NCBI RefSeq assembly: GCF_030523985.1
Contig: NZ_JAUNHK010000031.1
Location: 1-26,744 of the forward strand
From: Deinococcus sp.
GTDB taxonomy: Bacteria > Deinococcota > Deinococci > Deinococcales > Deinococcaceae
Length of the DNA: 26,744 nucleotides
Direction of reading: 5' to 3'
Of the stretch, positions 7,154-18,264 are shown one piece after another (positions within the stretch are counted from its first letter, which is position 1; every line of letters starts with the position of its first letter). The notes beneath the pieces are model-generated. The model was not told the origin of the DNA, ran no database searches, and saw nothing but the letters and a program-made list of their open reading frames with translations. The translations under genes were made by a program, and so were the position numbers.

Positions 7154-8320
7154 CTATCTTCCGGCCCGCCACGCACTCCAGAGGGGCAGCAACGACAGCG
7201 CCGCGCAAAGGTACGCCAGCAGCGGAAAGCCCGCCTTCGCAATCACCACACCGCCGAGCAGCGTCCCCACGCCCGCCGCGACGTAGCCCAGCCCATCGGT
7301 CACGCCCTGCGCCGCCGGAAAACGGGCCATTTCCTTGCTGCCGCTCACGTTGACCAGATTCCAGCCCAGGCCCAGCAAGAACATGCTGACGCCCAGCCAG
7401 GCGTGCCCCGGCAGGGGGGCGGTCAGGGCGGCCACCGCCAGCAGCACTGCGCCCGCCACGTAACCCGGACGTACACCCACCCGGTCAATCAGCGGCCCGG
7501 TCAGCCAGCCGAAGCCGAACATGCCCGCAATATGCCCGCTGATGATGGCGGCGATACCGGCGTGGTCCATGCCCATGTCGTGGGCACGGTGGGGCGTCAG
7601 GCTCATCAGCGTGACCATCAGCCCCTGGGCCGTCGCCAGGGCGAGAGCGGTTTCACGTACCCCCGGCAGCGCGAAGGCTTCCCGCAGAGGCAAGCGGGCC
7701 ACCGCCGCCGCCCCCGGCGCACGCAGGGGCCGCCACGCCAGCATCAGAACCGCCGCCGTGCCCAGCAGCACGCCACCGAGCAGCCAGCCGAAGACCTCCG
7801 GGGTGGCCCCGAGCCACGCGGCACCCGCCTCGATAGGCCGCGAAAAGCCCGTCATCAGGAACGACCCCACCACACTCATCAGCATCAGGGCACCCAGGGC
7901 CGTCCCGCGCCGCGCCTCGGGCACGCTTTCGGCCACGGCGTACCGCGCCTGCTGGTAGCCACCCTGGGCCGCCCCCATCAGCGCCGCCCCCAGCAGAAAG
8001 ACGGGCAGCAGCCCTAACTTGCCCCCGGCGAAACCCACCACCGCACCCAGCGCCCCCAGACCGAACGCGAGGCCCAGCCCCAGCCGCCGCCCCCGCGAGA
8101 GCATCAGGCTGCCGAACAGCCCCGCCGACAGCGCTGCCGCCGCGCTGATGAGGGTCGAGGGCAGGCCCACCAGCGAGGGAAAGCCCAGATTGCCGACCAC
8201 CAGCGCCGCCAGAATCGTGCTGACGTTGACCGCCCCAGTCGCCAGGGCCTGAGCCACATAGAGCGGAAAAAGCCGCTTCAGGTCGAGGGAAGCAGGGGGC
8301 GCGGCAGCAGACTGGGTCAC
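7154..8320 (-). CDS. Major facilitator superfamily transporter
   Basis: This 388-residue protein has about 12 hydrophobic segments with short polar loops. The loop after the second segment, GSLMLSRGRRLGLGL (about 59-73), is the MFS motif A position (G-x-x-x-D/S-R-x-G-R-R), and the sixth region contains a central loop AWRPLRAPGAAAVARLPLREAFALPGVRE joining the two halves. The substrate cannot be told; it resembles drug- or metabolite-efflux MFS proteins. The frame extends 70 codons upstream, but that part is not hydrophobic or protein-like; I chose the GTG at 8318-8320 because a TAGACT box lies 7 bases before it and the first transmembrane helix begins about 17 residues in. It is convergent with tRNA-Ser and stands alone. 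Confidence 0.83.
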   Translation of the reverse strand: MTQSAAAPPASLDLKRLFPLYVAQALATGAVNVSTILAALVVGNLGFPSLVGLPSTLISAAAALSAGLFGSLMLSRGRRLGLGLAFGLGALGAVVGFAGGKLGLLPVFLLGAALMGAAQGGYQQARYAVAESVPEARRGTALGALMLMSVVGSFLMTGFSRPIEAGAAWLGATPEVFGWLLGGVLLGTAAVLMLAWRPLRAPGAAAVARLPLREAFALPGVRETALALATAQGLMVTLMSLTPHRAHDMGMDHAGIAAIISGHIAGMFGFGWLTGPLIDRVGVRPGYVAGAVLLAVAALTAPLPGHAWLGVSMFLLGLGWNLVNVSGSKEMARFPAAQGVTDGLGYVAAGVGTLLGGVVIAKAGFPLLAYLCAALSLLPLWSAWRAGR

Positions 8321-8327
8321 GCCCGGC

Positions 8328-8333
8328 AGTCTA
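8328..8333 (-). promoter_or_regulatory. -10 box (TAGACT) of a probable leaderless transporter mRNA
   Basis: On the minus strand TAGACT ends 7 bases before the chosen GTG start of the MFS transporter. There is no Shine-Dalgarno sequence in between, which supports leaderless translation from this GTG. Confidence 0.55.
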
Positions 8334-8560
8334 GAACGTGGGAAAGATGGCGTTGTTACGCGTGCAGAAAACAGCCGCCTGTATCCAGCTTCCCAAGACC
8401 TGCTGCACCCCCGCGACAACCCGTAAAACGCAGCATCCAGTCCCCGTGCAACCGAGGAGCACCGCACCGTCCGGCAAGAGGACCATCGCCATTTGCACAG
8501 CGCCAACGTCAAGCCCTGTCCCGCCTGCAATAGGGGTTGGGGCGACGGGGACGCCCAGGC

Positions 8561-9256
8561 TCACTCCGAAAGCATGACCGCCAATTCGGCCTGCTGATAA
8601 TGCTCCTGCATGGCTTGCACGGCCTGCGCCGTACGCTGCTCCCACACCGCCCCGGCGATGCGCTGGTGAACCTCGATAAAAGCGCCTTGGTGGTACTCGT
8701 CGGTGTAGTGCGCCATGCCCGAGAGGATGGACTGCTCAATCAGGGCTTCAACCGTCTGGGTCATCACCTCGAACAGCGGATTGCCCGACGCCTGGGCCAG
8801 CAGCGCGTGAAATTTCAGGTCAGGGGCGGTCAGGGGCTGGCCTGCCAGAGCGCAGCGCCGCATCTCCTGCACGGTGTCCAGCAGGGCCTGGGCCTGTGCG
8901 CCGCTGCGGTTCAGGGCCGCCAGAGCGACCGCCTGCACCTCGACCGCCTGCCGGAAGTGCAGAACGTGAAGGGGGCTGACCTGCCGCGTGTCCAGCCCGT
9001 GCCGCAGCATGTTCGCCACCGGCTGGGCGCTCAGGCTGCCTACCCTCGGCACGCGACCATTGCCCAGCTCTACCGCGCCCGTGGCGGCCAGCGTGCGGTA
9101 GCCCTCGCGCACCATGCCCCGGCTGATGCCGAGTTCCCGGCTTAGTTGCATCTCCGAAGGCAGGGGCGCACCCGCCGACAAGTTGCCGCACTGAATGACG
9201 TTCTGGACGTGTTGAACCACAGCCATGACACGGGTTTCGGGGGCAAGGGTAGACAC
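8561..9256 (-). CDS. GntR-family (FCD/FadR-type) transcription regulator
   Basis: The product is 231 residues from the GTG at 9254-9256. The N-terminal winged helix is clear: AGAPLPSEMQLSRELGISRGMVREGYRTLAATGAVELGNGRVPRVG (about 30-73) with the GntR pattern LPSE-x-x-L-x-x-x-L-x-x-S-R-x-x-V-R-x-x-x-x-L. The remainder is an alpha-helical FCD effector domain with metal-site His residues in LKFHALLA (about 146-153) and the EVHQRIAGAV segment (about 195-204). Such regulators usually repress a neighbouring metabolic gene in response to a small acid. A TATGGT box lies 6 bases before this GTG, which decides the start; an in-frame GTG at 9275-9277 (7 residues longer) is the alternative. It is divergent from the FAD-dependent dehydrogenase and very probably controls it. 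Confidence 0.86.
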   Translation of the reverse strand: MSTLAPETRVMAVVQHVQNVIQCGNLSAGAPLPSEMQLSRELGISRGMVREGYRTLAATGAVELGNGRVPRVGSLSAQPVANMLRHGLDTRQVSPLHVLHFRQAVEVQAVALAALNRSGAQAQALLDTVQEMRRCALAGQPLTAPDLKFHALLAQASGNPLFEVMTQTVEALIEQSILSGMAHYTDEYHQGAFIEVHQRIAGAVWEQRTAQAVQAMQEHYQQAELAVMLSE

Positions 9257-9262
9257 GCCATT

Positions 9263-9268
9263 ACCATA
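9263..9268 (-). promoter_or_regulatory. -10 box (TATGGT) of the GntR regulator gene
   Basis: On the minus strand TATGGT ends 6 bases before the GTG at 9254-9256, fitting a leaderless transcript of the regulator gene. It is next to the palindrome at 9281-9295, so autoregulation is possible. Confidence 0.45.
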
Positions 9269-9280
9269 CCCCGCCACAAA

Positions 9281-9295
9281 ACCTGTTTAATAGGT
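9281..9295. promoter_or_regulatory. Candidate GntR operator between divergent genes
   Basis: ACCTGTTTAATAGGT is an imperfect palindrome (12 of 15 positions symmetric) lying 2 bases before the dehydrogenase start codon and between two promoters. Its size and position fit an operator of the divergent GntR-family regulator; the site sequence has not been matched to a known motif. Confidence 0.45.
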
Positions 9296-9296
9296 C

Positions 9297-10958
<1,662 letters not shown>

Positions 10959-10973
10959 GTCGCATAAGAAAGG

Positions 10974-11021
10974 GAGCCGCCCTCGTTCAGCCTGTACCGC
11001 TCGGCTGAACAAGGGCGGCTC
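10974..11021. terminator. Long hairpin between convergent genes, probable terminator
   Basis: GAGCCGCCCT (10974-10983) and GTTCAGCC (10985-10992) pair with GGCTGAAC (11003-11010) and AGGGCGGCTC (11012-11021), a 19-bp stem with one mismatch. The T-run on plus comes only after 12 bases (11033-11037), and the minus strand has TTTCTT; it probably acts as a terminator for both the dehydrogenase and the mutase subunit. Confidence 0.7.
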
Positions 11022-11036
11022 TCTCGACTAGGTTTT

Positions 11037-11465
11037 TCAGGCTTCGCCCAGGCTGGCCCAGCGCTCCTGCACGGCCTGGCGCAGGTAGCTGGCGGCGTCC
11101 TCGGTGCTGGTGCCCGGCGTGAACACCTGCCCCACGCCCATCTCCTTGAGTTTGGGCAAATCCTGGTCGGGAATGATGCCGCCGCCGAACACGATGATGT
11201 CTTCGGCTCCCTTCTCGCGCAGCAGTGCAGTCACTTCCTTGAAGTAGTGCATGTGTGCCCCAGACAGCACGCTCAGGCCGATGGCGTCCACGTCCTCCTG
11301 CACGGCGGCATTGACGATCATGTCGGCGGTCTGCCGCAGTCCGGTGTAGATCACTTCCATGCCCGCGTCACGCAGCGCACGGGCGACCACTTTGGCGCCC
11401 CGGTCATGTCCATCCATACCGGGTTTGGCAATCAGTACCCGTATCCGCCTCTCTGTCCCGTCCAT
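11037..11465 (-). CDS. Cobalamin-binding subunit of methylmalonyl-CoA mutase type
   Basis: The 142-residue protein is the stand-alone B12-binding domain of an acyl-CoA mutase. It contains AKPGMDGHDRGAKVVARAL (about 13-31) with the D-x-H-x-x-G motif that supplies the cobalt-ligating His, then the SVLSGAHMHYF (about 65-75) and FGGGIIPDQDLPKLKEMGV (about 92-110) segments that surround the nucleotide tail. In archaea, Thermus and Deinococcus such subunits pair with a separate catalytic subunit to interconvert methylmalonyl-CoA and succinyl-CoA, or isobutyryl- and butyryl-CoA. The catalytic subunit is not in this window, so the exact substrate is undecided. The ATG at 11463-11465 has AGGAGG 6-7 bases upstream. 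A 14-base palindrome overlaps its likely promoter. Confidence 0.9.
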   Translation of the reverse strand: MDGTERRIRVLIAKPGMDGHDRGAKVVARALRDAGMEVIYTGLRQTADMIVNAAVQEDVDAIGLSVLSGAHMHYFKEVTALLREKGAEDIIVFGGGIIPDQDLPKLKEMGVGQVFTPGTSTEDAASYLRQAVQERWASLGEA

Positions 11466-11509
11466 CTGTATTCCTCCTGTTTGTCCTGCCGTGTCTTGGT
11501 GTCGCCCTG

Positions 11510-11540
11510 ATTCTAACGGGCGTTAGGGAGCACAACGCAA
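11510..11540 (-). promoter_or_regulatory. Candidate promoter and operator of the mutase subunit gene
   Basis: On the minus strand TAGAAT (11510-11515) is a good -10; TTGCGT (11535-11540) is the nearest -35-like element, at a long 19-base spacing. Between and overlapping them is the perfect palindrome CTAACGGGCGTTAG (11513-11526), of the kind bound by dimeric repressors such as TetR-family proteins. A bound repressor would cover the -10 box. The regulator is not identifiable from the window. Confidence 0.5.
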
Positions 11541-11567
11541 AACCGCCCTCCGACAATGGAGAGCGGC
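11537..11567 (-). terminator. Terminator after glutamine synthetase
   Basis: CCGCTCTCC (rev. of 11558-11566) pairs with GGAGGGCGG (rev. of 11543-11551), with one G-T pair and a 6-base loop, and is followed on minus by TTTT. It lies 15 bases after the glnA stop and just ahead of the mutase-subunit promoter. Confidence 0.75.
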
Positions 11568-11581
11568 TTGGTGAGCCAGTT

Positions 11582-13741
<2,160 letters not shown>

Positions 13742-14037
13742 GCGGCTCCTCTGTGCGGGCAGGTCGGCGGTAAAGCGTGGGAGCGGGTCACCGTGATTTT
13801 GCCCCAAACCGCCTGTCCGACTATCACCCCGGAGTATAGAGAAGGGGGGTGCAAAATGCTATCCCTCAGCCTGTACAAATTTCAGTTTCCAGGTGACATC
13901 TGGAAGATTAAGGCGGCTTTTTTGCAAAATGTTTTCCGCGTATTGCCCTTTTGAGCGTCTGAGGATAGACAAGCTGATGGTCACCCTCCCCTGTCTCGAA
14001 TGGCAGCGGCTGCGGGGGCACAGGCCGCCTGGGACGC
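13742..14037. promoter_or_regulatory. AT-rich upstream region of glutamine synthetase
   Basis: This 296-base gap lies between the divergent glutamine synthetase and AAC(3)-like genes. On the minus strand TATACT (13833-13838) is a likely -10 box, giving a leader of about 80-90 nt; no good -35 is seen. Further upstream TTCCAG (13887-13892) and CTGGAA (13900-13905) form a perfect inverted repeat with a 7-base spacer, a candidate regulator site. The stretch 13851-13955 is much more AT-rich than its surroundings. On plus, a 32-codon frame (13856-13954) starts 8 bases after AAGGGGGG and may be a small gene, but nothing else supports it. Confidence 0.45.
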
Positions 14038-14043
14038 TACACT
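14038..14043 (+). promoter_or_regulatory. -10 box (TACACT) of the AAC(3)-like gene
   Basis: TACACT ends 7 bases before the GTG at 14051, with no Shine-Dalgarno sequence, which fits a leaderless transcript and decides the start codon. Confidence 0.55.
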
Positions 14044-14050
14044 TGTGGGC

Positions 14051-14878
14051 GTGCTGAACCTGCGCCGCCGCCCCGTCGTCACCGCTGCCGACCTGAATCG
14101 GGGTCTGGATGCTCTGGGCCTGGACGGTTCACAGCATGTCATTGTCCACGCCAGTCTGCGTTCTTTCGGACAGCTGGAAGGTGGGGCCAAAACCGTGGTC
14201 AACAGCCTGTTCGAGCGCACTGCGACGCTGGCGGCTCCGTCCTTTACCTACGCGACCCTGCTTTCGCGGCCCAGTTCGCCCATTCGCACCACCTTCCACC
14301 GCGACACGCGGGTCAGCCGCGACATTGGGCGGGTGCCGCAGGAAATGGTGGAACGGGCCGAGGCGCGGCGCTCCTTTCACCCCACCCTCAGCTTCGTGGC
14401 GATGGGCGCTGCCGCCGAACTCGTGACCCGCTCGCAGTCGCTCGACAGCCCTTACCGGCCCATCGGCGCCCTGTACGACCTCGACGGCTACGCGCTGCTG
14501 ATGGGTGTGGATTTCGGCAGCAACACCACCATTCACTACGGCGAGCATCTGGCCGGTGTGCCGCTGCTGACGCGCTGGGTGCCGCTGGACGGGCAGGTGG
14601 CCCCCACCGCCTTTCCCAACTGCTCGGCAGATTTCGCCACGCTGGAACCGTATGTGCGGGGTCAGAGCGAGCAGGTCGGGCCAGCCACGCTGCGGCTCTA
14701 CCGGGTGCGCGACCTGGTGGACGCCACCATGACGCTGCTCTCGCACGACCCCGAGGCGCTGCTGTGCAAGGTGCGCGGTTGCCGCTGCCAGCAGGTGCGT
14801 GACCGTCTGCGGCAAGAGGGCCTGCGCCCCCGCCCGCACCGGGGCCTGGAAGAATCGCTGCGCCCCGCCGGGGACTGA
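14051..14878 (+). CDS. AAC(3)-family aminoglycoside N-acetyltransferase-like protein
   Basis: The 275-residue product belongs to the antibiotic-NAT family (AAC(3), YokD, FrbF), which transfers acetyl from acetyl-CoA to an amine. Family motifs are in order: VIVHASLRSFGQLEGGAKTVVNSL (about 33-56), APSFTYATLL (about 64-73), SRDIGRVPQEMVERAEARRSFHPTLSFVAMG (about 92-122) and LLMGVDFGSNTTIHYGEHLAG (about 153-173), including the His-Pro and the T-x-x-H-x-x-E stretch of the active site. The length fits the family. Many chromosomal members are not resistance enzymes, and the physiological substrate here is unknown. A CKVRGCRC stretch (about 237-244) adds three cysteines near the C-terminus. The GTG at 14051 is chosen over the longer frame because TACACT lies 7 bases upstream. 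It starts a three-gene plus-strand group with the DUF1990 and ArsR-like genes. Confidence 0.82.
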   Translation: MLNLRRRPVVTAADLNRGLDALGLDGSQHVIVHASLRSFGQLEGGAKTVVNSLFERTATLAAPSFTYATLLSRPSSPIRTTFHRDTRVSRDIGRVPQEMVERAEARRSFHPTLSFVAMGAAAELVTRSQSLDSPYRPIGALYDLDGYALLMGVDFGSNTTIHYGEHLAGVPLLTRWVPLDGQVAPTAFPNCSADFATLEPYVRGQSEQVGPATLRLYRVRDLVDATMTLLSHDPEALLCKVRGCRCQQVRDRLRQEGLRPRPHRGLEESLRPAGD

Positions 14879-14887
14879 GCAGCCCGA

Positions 14888-15496
14888 ATGTTTCTGCTGC
14901 GCCCACCGTCGCCCGCACAGATTCGCGCTTTTTTGAACATCAGCCGCTCGCAGCAGCCCAACTACCCCGAGACGGGCTGGACGCTGGACGGACGCCTGCC
15001 GACGTGGTCACGTCAGGGACAGCATCGCGTACGGGTCGGTCAGGGCGCGGCCTGCTGGGAGCGGGCCAGGGCTGCACTTGAGGGCGGAACCATGTTTCAG
15101 GGCTGGGTGCAGCCGCTTCAGCGCGCAGAAGGCTACCGTTCAGGCGACACGGTGGCGCTGCTGGTGCGGCATTTCGGCCCCTTTGGGCGCGGGCAGTGGG
15201 GCCTGTACAGCCTCATCGCCAACCGGGTGCTGTACCGGATAGATGAGCCGGGGCGCTTCGGCTTTGGCTACGGCACACTGGCAGGCCATCTGGTGCGCGG
15301 CGAGGAACGCTTTTTGCTGGAACAGGACGCGGCGGGCGTAGTCTGGTTCGAGTTGATGACCTTTTCGCGGGCCGCCGTTCCCCTGGCGCGGCTCGCCCAA
15401 CCCTTCGTGCAACTCGCCCAGCGTCGGGGAGCCGCCCACTACGCCCGGATGCTGGTGCAGGCGGCGGGGTGTTTCAAAATTCCGCCTCCCATTTGA
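14888..15496 (+). CDS. DUF1990 family protein
   Basis: This 202-residue protein matches the DUF1990 layout: an N-terminal YPETGWTLDGRLPTW segment (about 26-40), the HRVRVGQGAACWERARAALEGGTMFQGW block (about 46-73), a beta-sheet region with GDTVALLVRHFGPFG and NRVLYRIDEPGRFGFGYGTLAGHLVRGEERFLLEQDAAGVVWFELMTFSRAA (about 110-162), and a C-terminal helix. Its fold is a helix-grip (START-like) barrel in related families, and some members bind small molecules, but no function is established. It begins 9 bases after the AAC(3)-like stop with no clear ribosome-binding site, so it probably belongs to the same transcript by coupling. A HTH regulator follows 25 bases later. Confidence 0.78.
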   Translation: MFLLRPPSPAQIRAFLNISRSQQPNYPETGWTLDGRLPTWSRQGQHRVRVGQGAACWERARAALEGGTMFQGWVQPLQRAEGYRSGDTVALLVRHFGPFGRGQWGLYSLIANRVLYRIDEPGRFGFGYGTLAGHLVRGEERFLLEQDAAGVVWFELMTFSRAAVPLARLAQPFVQLAQRRGAAHYARMLVQAAGCFKIPPPI

Positions 15497-15521
15497 AATG
15501 GGCACGGTGCACAGTAGGGCC

Positions 15522-16109
15522 ATGCCAAAAACCTACACCGTCCGCCGCGAAGAAGAACTGCTGACGCTGCTGCACCCGCACTACGGGTTTCACCTGCTGG
15601 GGCAATTTGCAGGGGCGACCACCGCCAGCGAAGCCGCCCGCAGCATGGGCGAGAGTGCCAGCAAAATCAGCTACCACGTCGGCAAACTGCATGAACTGGG
15701 CCTGCTGGAAGCCGCCGAGGGCGAAGGGCGCGGGCAAAAGCTGCAGGCTGTCGCCACCCGCTTCGTGCTGGCGCCCGACCTGCTGCCGCTGCTGACCGCC
15801 TTGACCGAAGCCTTCTTGACTTCGGCCTCAAGGGAAGAAGCCGACCCAGCGCGAGAGTATGTGCTGATGGACTTTGCGCGGGACGCCGCCACCTCGCTGG
15901 CCCCCGACTGGCAGACCGAGCGGCGCGGCGTGCTGGTGCAGCAGTTTCGCCTGCCCCGCGAACGCTACGCGGCGCTGATGACCGACTTGCAGCAGCGGCT
16001 ACAGCAGGAAGTGGACACCGCCAGCGGTGACAGACAGGGCGGCTGGCACACCGTCGCGCTCATAGGTTTTCCGGGAACGCTGCTGCCGATGGCGAACGGG
16101 CAAAAATAA
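15522..16109 (+). CDS. ArsR-like winged-helix regulator
   Basis: The 195-residue product has an N-terminal winged helix: LHPHYGFHLLGQFAGATTASEAARSMGESASKISYHVGKLHELGLLEAAEGEGRGQKLQAVATRFVL (about 16-82). The helix-turn-helix (TTASEAARSMGESASKISYHVGKLHELGLL) is ArsR-like, with the Ser-Tyr-His recognition motif common in this family. The remaining 110 residues are helical and end with a short strand; they may bind a ligand. No metal-binding cysteines are present, so metal sensing is unlikely. The ATG at 15522 is preferred over an ATG eight codons upstream because the family sequence starts here and AGGGC precedes it. It is probably cotranscribed with, or controls, the two preceding genes. Its target is unknown. 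Confidence 0.75.
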   Translation: MPKTYTVRREEELLTLLHPHYGFHLLGQFAGATTASEAARSMGESASKISYHVGKLHELGLLEAAEGEGRGQKLQAVATRFVLAPDLLPLLTALTEAFLTSASREEADPAREYVLMDFARDAATSLAPDWQTERRGVLVQQFRLPRERYAALMTDLQQRLQQEVDTASGDRQGGWHTVALIGFPGTLLPMANGQK

Positions 16110-16279
16110 AAAATCCGCCTTGTTGGGCGGTGATAGAAAAAGAATAGAGCCGAATACGCCAAATGTCAACTTTATGCGCCGCTCCAGAAATTTTTCGGCT
16201 GGGGCGTCATTTCTTGTCCCAGAGCGCAGAGGGCGTATGCAGGTCGGGAGGCTGGTAACGCTTCCAATCCCGAACTCGC

Positions 16280-16285
16280 TACAAT
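16280..16285 (+). promoter_or_regulatory. -10 box (TACAAT) of treS
   Basis: TACAAT ends 6 bases before the treS ATG, the clearest leaderless-type promoter of the window. The 180-base gap from 16110 also contains a short hairpin (CCGCC/GGCGG at 16116-16131) without a T-run on plus, which could weakly terminate the regulator gene. Confidence 0.6.
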
Positions 16286-16291
16286 CTCGCC

Positions 16292-17947
<1,656 letters not shown>

Positions 17948-17957
17948 AGCCAAGCGC

Positions 17958-18086
17958 TAGAACATTTGACAAAAGAATGAGTTCGCCTTTTCCGACCCTC
18001 TCCCTTGATGGGGGACTCGTTAGAGCTGCTTGCAGAGGGCCTTGCAAAGCAAGGGGAGGGGGTGTCTTTTTATGTCAAATACTCTA
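17958..18086. mobile_element. MITE-like element with TA duplication
   Basis: GAACATTTGACA (from 17960) and TGTCAAATACTC (18073-18084) are inverted ends that share ATTTGACA exactly and 10 of 12 positions overall, flanked on both sides by TA (17958-17959 and 18085-18086). The interior is 100 bases, has no open frame, and holds an imperfect hairpin (ACCCTCTCCCTTG near 17995 with CAAGGGGAGGGGGT at 18050-18063) and a small TTGC-AAA-GCAA hairpin. TA duplications are typical of IS630/Tc1-mariner transposition, so this is probably a non-autonomous element of that type. The interior hairpin followed by CTTTTTA could also terminate treS. Confidence 0.55.
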
Positions 18087-18153
18087 AACGTCAGTACATG
18101 TCCTTCCGAGGCGGCTCCTGGCGTTTAAGCGTTAGGCGTCGAGCAGCTCCGAA

Positions 18154-18264
18154 CTACTTCAGCACGCCCAGCAGCACCAACACACCCCAAATCAGCAGCG
18201 GCCCGATGCAGATGCCCGCCACCAGCTTGAAAATGCGCCACAGGTCGGTCAGCAGTTCACGCAT
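18154..18264 (-). CDS. 36-residue single-membrane-segment protein overlapping parA
   Basis: I found this frame by reading the region after parA by hand: it starts with ATG at 18262-18264 and ends with TAG at 18154-18156. The protein has a short charged N-terminus (MRELLTDLWRIFKL) followed by a hydrophobic stretch from about residue 14 to 35 (VAGICIGPLLIWGVLVLLGV) long enough to cross the membrane, and a terminal Lys. GGAGGAG lies 9 bases upstream of the ATG, inside parA, and the start overlaps the parA stop by 8 bases, so the two genes are coupled. The N-terminal amphipathic helix would lie on the cytoplasmic face. No known family is recognised. The exact Shine-Dalgarno spacing, coupling and TM composition make it a likely real small gene, possibly a membrane partner of the ParA-type ATPase. 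Confidence 0.72.
   Translation of the reverse strand: MRELLTDLWRIFKLVAGICIGPLLIWGVLVLLGVLK

Noticed and set aside
8334..8560. Possible small genes between the MFS and GntR genes
   Set aside because: Frames of about 80-100 codons exist on both strands, but none has a ribosome-binding site, recognisable motif or credible composition; I see no gene here.
18087..18153. Gene or terminator after the mini membrane protein
   Set aside because: Only 67 bases with short GCG/CGC complementarity and no T-run; nothing supportable.
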